From contig NZ_RWIT01000002.1 of NCBI RefSeq assembly GCF_003944715.1, forward strand, positions 310,001-374,000: 64,000 nt of DNA, given 5' to 3'. A program made the translations under genes and the position numbers. The notes under the pieces are model-generated. The model had not been told where the DNA came from and did no database searches. It was given only the letters and a program-made list of their open reading frames with translations. This stretch comes from Hymenobacter rigui. Lineage in GTDB: Bacteria > Bacteroidota > Bacteroidia > Cytophagales > Hymenobacteraceae. Positions 13,942-22,735 of the stretch are shown here, piece by piece (position 1 is the first letter of the stretch; every line of letters starts with the position of its first letter).

Positions 13942-16136
13942 TGCTCGACCAAAACCAGACCCTTCTGCGCTTTACCCTGCTGAGCGAGCTGCTGGGCCCG
14001 CAACGGCAGAGCGTGGACCCTATCGGCTGGGAGGATATGGGCGTACAGTTGCACCGCGACAGCAAGTACCACGGCATGACCACGGAATACACCGTGGAAC
14101 TGGGTTTCGTGAAAGAGGGGCGCGCCTACCTGGCGCAGCTGCTGGACGTGGCCGGCGTGGAAGCCAGCGCCTCCCTGCTGGTTGAGGTATACGATTCCAA
14201 CACGTTCTACTGGGAAACCTACTACCAGGGCCCGCTGGACCTGAGCAATGCAACGCAGACTGCTACCGAGTTCCGGTGCACCGCGGAAAAAACGGGCTTC
14301 ACCATCAAGTTCCTGAACCGGTTGGATACCACCGTGGACCTATTGGGTCGCGAGTCAGTAAGCGGTAACGCGCTGCCCGCGTTTGCGCCTACCACGGTAG
14401 AGCTACATAGTAAAGCTATCAGCCAGCGCTACGAAGTGGTAACACCGGCTGACCCGCCGCCGGCTTTCCCGGACTATGTGACCGATGGCGAAAGCCGTTT
14501 TAAAAGCATGTATTTCGGCTTCGGGCCGGCGGCCGTGGATGAGTTCGGGGTGCAGGAAGTGGGCGGCGGCACCGTCACCATGCCCACTGGCAACAGCAAT
14601 CCGGAAGTGCCGGTGTATACCACCAAAGAGCGAGGGCTGTTCAGTATCGATTTTACCATCCTGTGCCTGCTGCGGATTCAGCGGCAGAACGGCCGCGGCG
14701 ACTTCGACAAGGCGGATGGCAAGGTGTATTTCCGCATCAACGATGAGCCGCCGGTCGAGCTGTTCTCCTTCCAGGATTCGGGCATTGCCGGCGAGTACCG
14801 CAAGCAACTGACCGCCGCCTACCGCCTCACGCGTAACCTGAACATCGGCGACCGGATCTACCTGTATGGCCGCCTGCACGTGTACGACATCAGCGGCCCG
14901 GCCATCGGCCCCTACAACTTCACGGTGCTCCTGGAAATGCAGGCCGGCTCCTACTTCAAGATGAGCGCCGACACGCAGACCGACCCTACTCCAGCGGCCG
15001 GACTGCTGGTGTATGAGGCGCTGGACCGGCTCGCGCAGGCCCTGACCGATCAGCCGGTGGCGCTGCGCAGCGCGTTCTACGGCCGCACCGATACCCGGCC
15101 GGCTTACCCCGCCGACGGCCCGGGCAGCCTGACCATGGTCACCGGCGGCTTCCAGGTGCGCGGGTTTCCGCTCTTGCTCAAATCAGTGTATGCCACCTGG
15201 AAAGACCTGTTCGATTCGCTGCACGCCGCCCACTGGCTGGGCTACGGCACGGAACGGCTGCCCGACGGGACCGAGGTAGTGCGGGTAGAGCAGGCCAGCT
15301 ATTTCTATGCGGATGAAGTTGTTCTGACGCTGGCCGCCCCGGTGCAGGACTACCTGCCCGATACCGCCGGCACGCTCACCAGCAACCTGCTGCTGAAAGA
15401 GCAGCCGGACCGCACTTACATCACAGCCAAAGCCGGCTGGCAGAAGTGGCAAACCCAGAGCCTGAACGGACTGGATGAGTTCAACGCGACCCGCGAATGG
15501 GCCCTGCCCCTGGTGCAGCCCGATGCCACCTACGATGCCGTGGGCGGCTACATCACAGCCGGCTTCTACCTGGAAAGCACCCGCCGGCAGCGCTACGACG
15601 CCACCGCTACCACCGACGACCGGGCCGATAACGAAAACTTCCTCATCTGCCTGCTGCGGGCCCCGCTAGGCGGGTTTCAGACCGAACGCAACCAACTGTT
15701 TGCCGAGGTATCGGGCCTGTACTCGCCGGATACCGCCTACAACCTGCGCCTCTCCCCCGCTCGCATGCTGTGGCGCCACGGGCCGGCCCTGGCGGCAGGC
15801 CTGCGTTTCCAGCAGGGTCGCCGGCTGCGCTTCAGCTTTGGCGAAGGCAACAACGCCCTGAGCACCCGCCTGCCTGGCGAAACGGCCGTGGTGGAAGGGG
15901 CCGACATTCCGGTAGCCGAGTTGGGCGCGCCGCTGTGGCGTGCTCAGTCCTGGGAGTTTACCGCACCGTGCACCCGCACCCAGGCGGCGGCCGTGCTGGC
16001 CAATCCACGGGGCCGCATCCGGTTCCAGGATGAGCGCGGGCAGTGGCAGGAAGGCTGGATTATGGATTTCAAACACTCGCTTAGCCGCGAGCAGGCGGAT
16101 TTTACCCTGCTGCGCTGCCACACGCTCTCCCTCTGA
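13941..16136 (+). CDS. Tail/baseplate protein, first gene of the tail operon
   Basis: A 731-residue, beta-rich, high-G+C protein without signal peptide. It follows the tape measure region and precedes the fibre genes, the position of distal-tail and tail-hub proteins in siphophages. The N-terminus (TLLRFTLLSELLG, then a YTVELGFVKEGRAYL segment) and the long alternation of strands fit such a protein, but no family motif was recognised. The ATG overlaps palindromic element C by one base. The stop is one base before the ATG of the next gene, so the four genes 13941-20948 form one operon. The role is inferred from position and size. Confidence 0.65.
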   Translation: MLDQNQTLLRFTLLSELLGPQRQSVDPIGWEDMGVQLHRDSKYHGMTTEYTVELGFVKEGRAYLAQLLDVAGVEASASLLVEVYDSNTFYWETYYQGPLDLSNATQTATEFRCTAEKTGFTIKFLNRLDTTVDLLGRESVSGNALPAFAPTTVELHSKAISQRYEVVTPADPPPAFPDYVTDGESRFKSMYFGFGPAAVDEFGVQEVGGGTVTMPTGNSNPEVPVYTTKERGLFSIDFTILCLLRIQRQNGRGDFDKADGKVYFRINDEPPVELFSFQDSGIAGEYRKQLTAAYRLTRNLNIGDRIYLYGRLHVYDISGPAIGPYNFTVLLEMQAGSYFKMSADTQTDPTPAAGLLVYEALDRLAQALTDQPVALRSAFYGRTDTRPAYPADGPGSLTMVTGGFQVRGFPLLLKSVYATWKDLFDSLHAAHWLGYGTERLPDGTEVVRVEQASYFYADEVVLTLAAPVQDYLPDTAGTLTSNLLLKEQPDRTYITAKAGWQKWQTQSLNGLDEFNATREWALPLVQPDATYDAVGGYITAGFYLESTRRQRYDATATTDDRADNENFLICLLRAPLGGFQTERNQLFAEVSGLYSPDTAYNLRLSPARMLWRHGPALAAGLRFQQGRRLRFSFGEGNNALSTRLPGETAVVEGADIPVAELGAPLWRAQSWEFTAPCTRTQAAAVLANPRGRIRFQDERGQWQEGWIMDFKHSLSREQADFTLLRCHTLSL

Positions 16137-16137
16137 C

Positions 16138-17955
16138 ATGGCCTACAAACGCTACCGAACAGCTTACACGTTTGAGCAGGTCGTACAGGACCCGGACCCG
16201 CAAATTTCCTCTGAACTCTACTTGGTGGAGACGTGGGATTTTGACACCGTGGCCCGCACCGTGCTGTACCGCGACGGCAGCCAGAACCCGCGCTATTCCC
16301 GCTACACCGGGCAGGGTAGCACCGAGCCGATTCCGGAAGATGTGGAGGTGCTGGGTGAAATTCATGCAGAATGCTTCGGCACCACCCGCCGCGCCTATAT
16401 CCACGTGGGCGGCGGCCTCATCACCCCACAGGACACGCCGAACTCCACCGAGTGCGGCTTCGGGGCGCTGGCCTGGGAGCGGGTAACGCCATTTTCGCCC
16501 GCCCCTGGCCAGACCACCGGCCGGGTGCAGCTCGACACGAAAGGCGGTACCGCGCCCCTGAATTACGAAATTATCGGCCCCGGCCCGGCGCGTACCGGGC
16601 AGTTGAATGGAGACGGATGGGTGGAAGTATCCGGCCTTACCGCGCCGGCCACCTACCTGGCACGCGTCACCGACAGTTCCGTACCAGTTGCGCAGGTACT
16701 GGAGCAGGAATTCCGGCTGGTAGCAGCCGTTGTCGGCGGCTGCACCGACCGGACCGCTAACAACTTCAACCCGAACGCCCGCTACGAAGATGGTAGCTGC
16801 ACCTACGCCCCGCCAGTACGCCGTCCGGTGTTCCGGGTGCCCCGCCTGAACCCGCTGCGCTTCGTGCTTGAGCAGGCCACCGATAACTGCGCGGTGTTTG
16901 AGACGCTGGACAACGTGCTGTTCTGCCACCAATCCCGGCCCGGGCAGCAGATGCGGCCGCGGTTCCGGCAGAAAGTACAGTTCTGCGACGTGCTGCGCCT
17001 GCAGGTGCAGACCGACTTTACCAGCGTGCAGGCTGAAATCTACCAGCACCAGACCGGGCTGCTGGTGCGTACCCAGCCGCTGGCGCTGGTGCAGCGCCTG
17101 ACCGGCTTATCAGACCCGTTGCCAGTATCGTTGCGCGAGTGGACCGGGGGGCTCACCTACCTGGTATCGGAGGCCGGTGGCCTACCGGTATCGTTGCGCC
17201 GGGCCGCTCGCCTGATGCTAAGTGAAGGTACTACCGGCACCTACCGCGTGCGGGAAGTGGCCTACACAGAGGAAGGCGAACAAGTATTGGTGCTCAACCG
17301 ACCCTGGCAGCCGGTGGCCGGTGACGTAGCCGCCCGTTGGCAGCTGGACATCGTGGATTTCAACGTCTGGGAAACCACACTGAACCTGGCCGGCCTCACC
17401 GCTGGCGACTACCAAGTAAAGCTGCGCGGCACCGATGCTACCGAAGCCGACGTGGTAGCCGTCTCGGAGCCGTTGCACTTGGCAACCGAGCACGAAAACA
17501 CGGTGGTAGTTGATTATCGCAACCGCGACAACGCCTACGGCATGGTCTGGACATCGGGCATGGCCGGCCGCTTGCGGGTGCCGGGTACGTTCTTCCGCCG
17601 CAAGCCGGCCGGCGACGCCACGGTGCACCGCTCCAGCAGCGGGGTGCCGACGCTGCTTTCCTCCACTATGCACCGGCAGCTGGTGCTGGAAACGGCCGGG
17701 CTACCGGACTGGCTGCATGAGCAGCTCACATTGGTTTTCCGCCTGGATGATGTCCGGGTACAGGGCCGGGCCGTGCTGGCCCCGGACGGCTATGAGGGCA
17801 CGGAGCTGCGCACGTTTCCGCTGTCGGCGGGCTCGGTAACGCTGGAATTGCTGGAAGGCTTCGGTACTGGTAACGGCACAGACAATGGCGGGCTGCCTGC
17901 CACAGATGACAACCTATTCGTGCTGCGTCAAGGCGGCTTCCTTAAACTCCATTAA
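16138..17955 (+). CDS. Tail protein with a GCTDxxAxNFNP cell-surface motif
   Basis: A 605-residue protein; ATG 16138 is chosen because it follows the previous stop by one base and a longer frame would only read the upstream gene in another register. The N-terminal about 130 residues are specific to this protein. Around residues 145-200 there is an Ig-like domain (GGTAPLNYEIIGPG). Near residues 202-220 comes GCTDRTANNFNPNARYEDG, a cysteine-bounded motif frequent in secreted Bacteroidota adhesins. The C-terminal half is a set of beta domains. It probably forms part of the tail tip or a fibre base. Four bases separate it from the next gene. Confidence 0.65.
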   Translation: MAYKRYRTAYTFEQVVQDPDPQISSELYLVETWDFDTVARTVLYRDGSQNPRYSRYTGQGSTEPIPEDVEVLGEIHAECFGTTRRAYIHVGGGLITPQDTPNSTECGFGALAWERVTPFSPAPGQTTGRVQLDTKGGTAPLNYEIIGPGPARTGQLNGDGWVEVSGLTAPATYLARVTDSSVPVAQVLEQEFRLVAAVVGGCTDRTANNFNPNARYEDGSCTYAPPVRRPVFRVPRLNPLRFVLEQATDNCAVFETLDNVLFCHQSRPGQQMRPRFRQKVQFCDVLRLQVQTDFTSVQAEIYQHQTGLLVRTQPLALVQRLTGLSDPLPVSLREWTGGLTYLVSEAGGLPVSLRRAARLMLSEGTTGTYRVREVAYTEEGEQVLVLNRPWQPVAGDVAARWQLDIVDFNVWETTLNLAGLTAGDYQVKLRGTDATEADVVAVSEPLHLATEHENTVVVDYRNRDNAYGMVWTSGMAGRLRVPGTFFRRKPAGDATVHRSSSGVPTLLSSTMHRQLVLETAGLPDWLHEQLTLVFRLDDVRVQGRAVLAPDGYEGTELRTFPLSAGSVTLELLEGFGTGNGTDNGGLPATDDNLFVLRQGGFLKLH

Positions 17956-17959
17956 CACC

Positions 17960-18820
17960 ATGGCCAATCAGTATTTGGATGGGCTCGACCCGTGGCCGCT
18001 GGGTACACCGCTACCGGATGACACGCTGTTCATCATCAGTGTGCCGTCGCTGCAGAACGAATTTCGCATTGAGCAGTCGCAGCTACCAGCAGCCAGTGGC
18101 TCACAGGCTGCCGTGCTCCAGGTAGCGGCTTCGCGCACCGACCTGCTGGCGGCGGCCGGAGCCGGCAAGCTCGTGCCGGGCACTCAGTACCAGGTGACCG
18201 GCCGGGGCGTGGGGAAGCTGCCGGTCGTTGTAGCAGCGGTAAGCCGCACGCAGTTGGCTGCCATCGGCACCCGGCTGGAATCGAACGGCTCGGTTACGGA
18301 CGTAACGTACGATTTAACCAGCGACACGGATACTGCGCTGACTGGCGGTGGCCAAGCACTGACAGCCGCCATTCTGGCCTCCATCACCCAGCAGGGTCCT
18401 GGTATTACGCTGTCGGTGGTGAATGGGAAGCTGCTGATTTCGGCTACGTCCCAGCCCGCTCCGGAAGCCCCGCGCAATCCGCAAACGGATGATGTAAGCA
18501 ACATCTTCTCGCATTCGCTGGTGACAGGGTTTCCATCGGCCTCCGATTATGAACTGGAAAAATCGGCGGAAGCGGCCGGCTACTCGGTCCGGACCGATGC
18601 CTATGTGCAGAACGGGCGGGTGTATTTCCCGGGCATAACCGGGCCGCACGCAGTTGGCACCGTTCGCAGCCGCGTGGTAGCCAGCGGTAGCCGGCCGGCT
18701 GGTACCCCAGTAAGTAATACCGTGGCTTTCACTGGTCCTGTAGCGGATGCTGGCTCCATCACTTTCCTGGATGTGCAAGGCTCTGATGCCATTCCCTCTT
18801 TCACTGTAACCGCTTCTTAG
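17960..18820 (+). CDS. Tail fibre-associated protein
   Basis: A 286-residue protein beginning MANQYLDGLDPWPLGTP. The N-terminal stretch (PLPDDTLFIISVP) resembles the short tail-attachment segments at the head of phage fibre proteins. The middle is Ser/Thr/Ala-rich with repeated strands (ITLSVVNGKLLISAT). The start is 4 bases after the previous stop and the stop is 4 bases before the next start, so it is translated within the tail operon. No catalytic motif. It is probably a fibre connector or adaptor. Confidence 0.6.
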   Translation: MANQYLDGLDPWPLGTPLPDDTLFIISVPSLQNEFRIEQSQLPAASGSQAAVLQVAASRTDLLAAAGAGKLVPGTQYQVTGRGVGKLPVVVAAVSRTQLAAIGTRLESNGSVTDVTYDLTSDTDTALTGGGQALTAAILASITQQGPGITLSVVNGKLLISATSQPAPEAPRNPQTDDVSNIFSHSLVTGFPSASDYELEKSAEAAGYSVRTDAYVQNGRVYFPGITGPHAVGTVRSRVVASGSRPAGTPVSNTVAFTGPVADAGSITFLDVQGSDAIPSFTVTAS

Positions 18821-18824
18821 CGTC

Positions 18825-20948
18825 ATGGCCAACACAATAAAAATGAGCGCTGTCCGGGCCAACACCACCCGGGCCATTGAATTTCAGAACCCAGCAACCG
18901 GGGCATGGCAAACGGGCATCACGCAGCCGGATGGTTCGTTTCAAATCATCTTTACTGGCGTTCCGGCCGGTACCTACTCGAATCTGATGGCCCGGCTGGT
19001 GGGCTCAAATCCAGCCATTACAGCAACGTGGCCCGGCCCGGTTACGGTAGTCGATGCCGGCACTACGCCTGTGCCCACGGTGCCGGCCGATGTGACGCAA
19101 ATCGACCTGACGCCCGGCAATGCGCAGGTATCGGCGGTGATTGAGGCCCCGGCCAGCGGTGGGGCCTCAATAGACAACTACCGCTACCAGTACCGGGCTC
19201 AGGGCTCAACCAACTGGCTCACCCACGGTACGACAAATAGCCTGAGCTATACCTACACCGGCCTCACCAACGGCACGGCTTACCAGTTCCGGGCGCAGGC
19301 CCACAACTCGGTCGGCTGGAACGCGGCGGGCACGGTAGCCAGTGCTACGCCGGTGGCACCGGTAGCCCCGGGCACGCAGTCCATCGCTTTCTGGAGCTAC
19401 AGCCAAAGCAACGGCTCCAAGCAGGCCTTGCAAAGCACCATGCCAACCGGGCAGTTGGCCGAGTTTCCGGGCATCTCTGACCCGCTGACCCGCTCAGAGG
19501 TCGCCATTGTAAACGGCGGCATGATGCCCATTCAGCTCGGCGTGAATGACCGAGGCTATTACCCGTTACAGGCTGGTAACCCTGCTCTAACGCAGGTAGG
19601 TGGCGTTACCCCCCTGGCCTGGGAGCTGCAACAGCGCAGCTCCGGCCACTTCGGCGGGGCTATTTCCTATGCTGATGGTCAGCCCAGTTCGACGTTCCGT
19701 CCGGATGCCAATAACTCCGACACGAACAACGTCTTCAATATTCTGGTGCGCAGCCTGGCCACCCTGAAGGCTGACTTCACGGCGCGTGGTATTCCGTGGA
19801 CGGCGGCCACAGTGCGCGGCGTTATCCGTCAGGGCGAAACGGATGGTAACCTGGCCAGCTGGGAAACAGACTGGACACTCATCCTGAATGCGCTGGTAGA
19901 TGGCGGGCACATTCCCGCTGGCTCGATGGTCGTATTCCGCCTCGTAGCCTCGCAAACGGTGGCGGGGGCCAGTCTTTCCCAGGCGCGGGCCAACATTGCC
20001 TCGCTGGTGCAGAACTACCCCAGCGCGAAGCTGGTGCTGAAAACGTATGATGCGGCCGGCTACAATCGGCAGGACGAGCACCATGACGATTTCTACTCTG
20101 CTATGGTGGAGGCGAAACAGATTGTAAGCCTCTGGCTGGGTGAGTCCATTCAGAAAGCCTATGTATCAGCCCCAAAAACGGCGAGCTGCGGAGCGGTGCG
20201 GCAGGCGTACTCGTTTGTTGATTTGGCTGATGCTAATAGCAAAGCCCTGGCCGCAGCTAATGCGGTTTGCGCGGCCACTGGTGGCGGGGGCACTACGCCG
20301 CCGGTTTCCAATGCCGATCCGGACTATCCGTATCTGACGCTACGGAAGCAGGAGTTTACCCAGACGCAAGGCATCACCGTGTCGAATACCAACACGCTCA
20401 CAGCTACCGGCGGCATTGATGACGTAGCCCGTTTCGCCAAGGCACGCTATGCCATTGGCAACGATACCACGCATGCCGTGGTAGGCTACTTTCGCTGGAA
20501 GCTGGTGGATGTGGCCGAGGTAACGGAAGCCGCCCTGAACGGAGCAAAGGCGAACGGTGGGGTAAATAACTACATATTCGGCGGCCGGGCCGGGGTGCCG
20601 AACTACGACAACGAATTGCCAGACATTCACTTTGGCAGCTACGTGAAGGTGAGCACCGGCAACAACGGCGTGGATCAGTTCGGGGCCAACCTGTACAGCC
20701 CGCAGGACAACCCGGCTTTCGATACCCGCGCCCAGACCGGCAAGTACCTGCGCCTCATCTTCGAGCAGACCCGCACCATCCTGGTGCTGGAGGGAGCTAC
20801 CCGGGCGCAGGACGTTATCCTGAGCACTGAGCGGTACCGGGCCGAGCAAAAGACTATTTACCAGTCGCTGGCCTGGTTCTGGCGCGGCTGCCGCATTGAA
20901 GATATCTGGATTGCAGCGGCTAATCCGGTGGATTTATCCGCTAGTTAG
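18825..20948 (+). CDS. Tail fibre with FN3 and SGNH esterase-like domains
   Basis: A 707-residue protein. Residues 1-80 form a short N-terminal beta domain. About 85-178 is a fibronectin type III domain (YRYQYRAQGSTNW, then YTYTGLTNGTAYQFRAQA). From about 185 follows an SGNH/sialate O-acetylesterase-like domain: FWSYSQSNG supplies the block I serine region, VIRQGETDG matches the QGExD block, and DEHHDDF near residue 412 could supply the Asp-His pair. The remaining about 200 residues are beta-rich and may bind ligand. Such fibres deacetylate host polysaccharide during adsorption. Last gene of the tail operon; 71 bases separate it from a small gene. The catalytic assignment is by motif only. 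Confidence 0.7.
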   Translation: MANTIKMSAVRANTTRAIEFQNPATGAWQTGITQPDGSFQIIFTGVPAGTYSNLMARLVGSNPAITATWPGPVTVVDAGTTPVPTVPADVTQIDLTPGNAQVSAVIEAPASGGASIDNYRYQYRAQGSTNWLTHGTTNSLSYTYTGLTNGTAYQFRAQAHNSVGWNAAGTVASATPVAPVAPGTQSIAFWSYSQSNGSKQALQSTMPTGQLAEFPGISDPLTRSEVAIVNGGMMPIQLGVNDRGYYPLQAGNPALTQVGGVTPLAWELQQRSSGHFGGAISYADGQPSSTFRPDANNSDTNNVFNILVRSLATLKADFTARGIPWTAATVRGVIRQGETDGNLASWETDWTLILNALVDGGHIPAGSMVVFRLVASQTVAGASLSQARANIASLVQNYPSAKLVLKTYDAAGYNRQDEHHDDFYSAMVEAKQIVSLWLGESIQKAYVSAPKTASCGAVRQAYSFVDLADANSKALAAANAVCAATGGGGTTPPVSNADPDYPYLTLRKQEFTQTQGITVSNTNTLTATGGIDDVARFAKARYAIGNDTTHAVVGYFRWKLVDVAEVTEAALNGAKANGGVNNYIFGGRAGVPNYDNELPDIHFGSYVKVSTGNNGVDQFGANLYSPQDNPAFDTRAQTGKYLRLIFEQTRTILVLEGATRAQDVILSTERYRAEQKTIYQSLAWFWRGCRIEDIWIAAANPVDLSAS

Positions 20949-21019
20949 GCGCACTTACCGAAAGTTATGGATACTGTCGAGGTGACACGATAGCTTGGCA
21001 GTAGTTTATTGCTCAACTC

Positions 21020-21214
21020 ATGACTCAAGAAGAAATCACCTGCCAACTGAATACAGCGTTTCGCAGTATCGCCCTGGTGCATCAGCACTTCAATGCGTCC
21101 ACTTCTCATAGCGAAGCAGTATCCGCCCCTGGGGTGGCAACCTTAATCGACCGCTTACACCGCGATATTCAGGTCGTGCGGGATGAGTGGCACGAAGAGA
21201 AGTTGATCAAGTAA
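21020..21214 (+). CDS. Small hypothetical phage protein (64 residues)
   Basis: A short soluble helical protein at the end of the tail operon, 71 bases after the fibre gene. It has no cysteine-rich or membrane segment. Its stop codon lies inside the left arm of a 20-bp perfect terminator. Function unknown. It could be a fibre-assembly chaperone by position, with no sequence support for that. Confidence 0.5.
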   Translation: MTQEEITCQLNTAFRSIALVHQHFNASTSHSEAVSAPGVATLIDRLHRDIQVVRDEWHEEKLIK

Positions 21215-21256
21215 AACAAAAAGCCCCGCCCCACCTGGCGGGGCTTTTTGTTTTAC
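21211..21256 (+). terminator. Strong terminator ending the tail operon
   Basis: Perfect 20-bp arms (21211-21230 and 21237-21256) around a 6-nt loop, GC core GCCCCGCC, flanked by A5/T5. The left arm includes the stop codon of the preceding small gene. Palindromic element D begins 6 bases later. Confidence 0.9.
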
Positions 21257-21261
21257 TCAAC

Positions 21262-21288
21262 TTATTGTATGTATTTTACATACAATAA
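21262..21288 (+). promoter_or_regulatory. Palindromic element D, before the lysis cassette
   Basis: Identical over 27 bases to element C: arms TTATTGTATGT and ACATACAATAA with spacer ATTTT. The nearest good start codon is 28 bases downstream at 21317, so unlike A-C the element does not touch the start. The next bases, ATATCAGCT, also follow element B on its plus strand after a gap. Confidence 0.75.
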
Positions 21289-21316
21289 TATCAGCTTATT
21301 CCGCCGCCGAACATCC

Positions 21317-21634
21317 ATGCCCGCTGAACAAAAACCCTCTTTTCCGCCGTGGATTATGCCGCTGTTGAGTCTGCTGGCAGGCGTTATCGGCTCACTGGCC
21401 ACCTTCTCCTACAAATACGGAGCCCTGGAAGGCAAAGTATCGGCCAACGCCGACAAGATCGAGACGCTCCGCACCGACCTGAACGCGCTTCGCGCCGACT
21501 ACCAGACCGACAAAGCCAAGCGGGAAGCGGAACAGGCCGCCCGGCTCGCCTCCTACGAGCAGGCCCGCGCCGCCAAACTGGCTGAAATGGAAAACATACT
21601 GACCCGGATGGAAAAAGTACCCGCGCCCAACTAA
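21317..21634 (+). CDS. Membrane protein with coiled coil, lysis cassette
   Basis: A 105-residue protein starting MPAEQKPS; an upstream frame would read through the palindromic element. One membrane segment (about residues 13-31, IMPLLSLLAGVIGSLATF) is followed by a charged coiled coil (about 40-100) with many Asp, Glu, Arg and Lys. This shape resembles small phage holin-associated or inner-membrane spanin-like proteins. It is the first gene of the lysis cassette, 12 bases before the next gene. The exact role is not determined. Confidence 0.6.
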   Translation: MPAEQKPSFPPWIMPLLSLLAGVIGSLATFSYKYGALEGKVSANADKIETLRTDLNALRADYQTDKAKREAEQAARLASYEQARAAKLAEMENILTRMEKVPAPN

Positions 21635-21646
21635 CCAACACCTGCC

Positions 21647-22345
21647 ATGCAACGACTCATTCTCTTCTTTGCCTTCCTGCTGGTGCTCGGCAGCTGCTCA
21701 CCTGAAACGCGCCGGCTTCGGCAGTGGAACAAGTATTTGAAGGACCTCAAGCAGCAGCCGGTGGTGCCTCCGGACACCAGCACCGGCCGCTACGCCCCAG
21801 GGGTGGAACTGGACGTGCTGGATCAGCTGCTGCGCAAATACCCCGGCCGGGCCATTACCCGCACTATCACCCGGACCGAAACAAAAGAGATACCCGGCAA
21901 AACGGTGTACGTCGAAGTGCCGGTGCAGGCAGATACCGCCCGCAACCGAATCGAACGGGATTCTCTTTTGCAGGCGCTGCAGCTGCTGGTCCAATCGGAA
22001 AAAGCGGACAGTGAGCTGCGAGCCGAAGTTGCTCGACTCCGGGCCAAAGTGCTGCAGGCCTTCAACGCCCGGGCCTGCCTGCCGGATACGCTGGTCAAAT
22101 TCCCCGCCTACGGTATCACCTTCAAGATAGAGCGGGGCAACAACGGCAAGTATGGATTCTCCATCGTCGAAGCGCCGCAACGGGTGGAATACCCCTCCCA
22201 CGTCACAGAGAACATACACGAGCGGCTGGTCTACCTCGATAGCAAATTCTGGCAGTTCTGGCAGTTCTGGCTGGCTGTGGTAGTGGCCGGCCGGGGCCTG
22301 CTGTGGAAAGCAATCCTACTCCTTAAAAGCCTGGTATTCCCATGA
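21647..22345 (+). CDS. Candidate unimolecular spanin (lipoprotein with C-terminal membrane segment)
   Basis: A 232-residue protein with an N-terminal lipoprotein signal (lipobox LVLGSC, Cys17) and a hydrophobic C-terminal segment (about residues 207-229, FWLAVVVAGRGLLWKAILLL). Between them lies a charged periplasmic stretch, including a probable coiled coil at about 105-140. An outer-membrane lipid anchor plus an inner-membrane C-terminal segment is the architecture of u-spanins such as T1 gp11, which fuse the two membranes at lysis. The next gene overlaps its stop by 4 bases (ATGA). Sequence similarity to known spanins was not seen; the call rests on topology and location beside the endolysin. 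Confidence 0.6.
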   Translation: MQRLILFFAFLLVLGSCSPETRRLRQWNKYLKDLKQQPVVPPDTSTGRYAPGVELDVLDQLLRKYPGRAITRTITRTETKEIPGKTVYVEVPVQADTARNRIERDSLLQALQLLVQSEKADSELRAEVARLRAKVLQAFNARACLPDTLVKFPAYGITFKIERGNNGKYGFSIVEAPQRVEYPSHVTENIHERLVYLDSKFWQFWQFWLAVVVAGRGLLWKAILLLKSLVFP

Positions 22346-22734
22346 GCATCAACCTACCTACCCTACCCGATACCTTCTTTCTCTACGCGGTGCGGCTGCT
22401 GGTTGCGTTGCTGCTCTGGCTGTGGCTGCGCAAAGAGCTGACGCCAAAGCGCGTGCTCAGCATCTGGGAAAGCGAGGGTGTGCTATCCTCCCGTCAGATT
22501 CTGGCCTGGGTGGTGGCGCTGTTCGGCCTGTTTATGCGGGCCGCTGACCGCATCGATAACGATGCCCTCTCCCACTGCTTCGAGTGCAGCTTCATCCTGT
22601 TCGGTATCGGGGGTGCGGTGCAGCTGGCCAGCAAGATCAAGCCGGCTACCACTGTGAATGCCAAGGTAGATGCGGAAAACCTGAACGTCGGAACTACTCC
22701 GGAGGCTGAACAACCAGCACCTAAAGTCTACTGA
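22342..22734 (+). CDS. Holin-like membrane protein
   Basis: A 130-residue protein with three hydrophobic segments (about 11-30, 50-66 and 78-97) and a hydrophilic tail rich in Ala, Pro and Glu. Small size, three membrane spans and the position directly before the endolysin gene (1 base between stop and start) are those of class I holins. Other small membrane proteins flank the endolysin too, so which one is the true holin is uncertain. Confidence 0.6.
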   Translation: MSINLPTLPDTFFLYAVRLLVALLLWLWLRKELTPKRVLSIWESEGVLSSRQILAWVVALFGLFMRAADRIDNDALSHCFECSFILFGIGGAVQLASKIKPATTVNAKVDAENLNVGTTPEAEQPAPKVY

Positions 22735-22735
22735 T

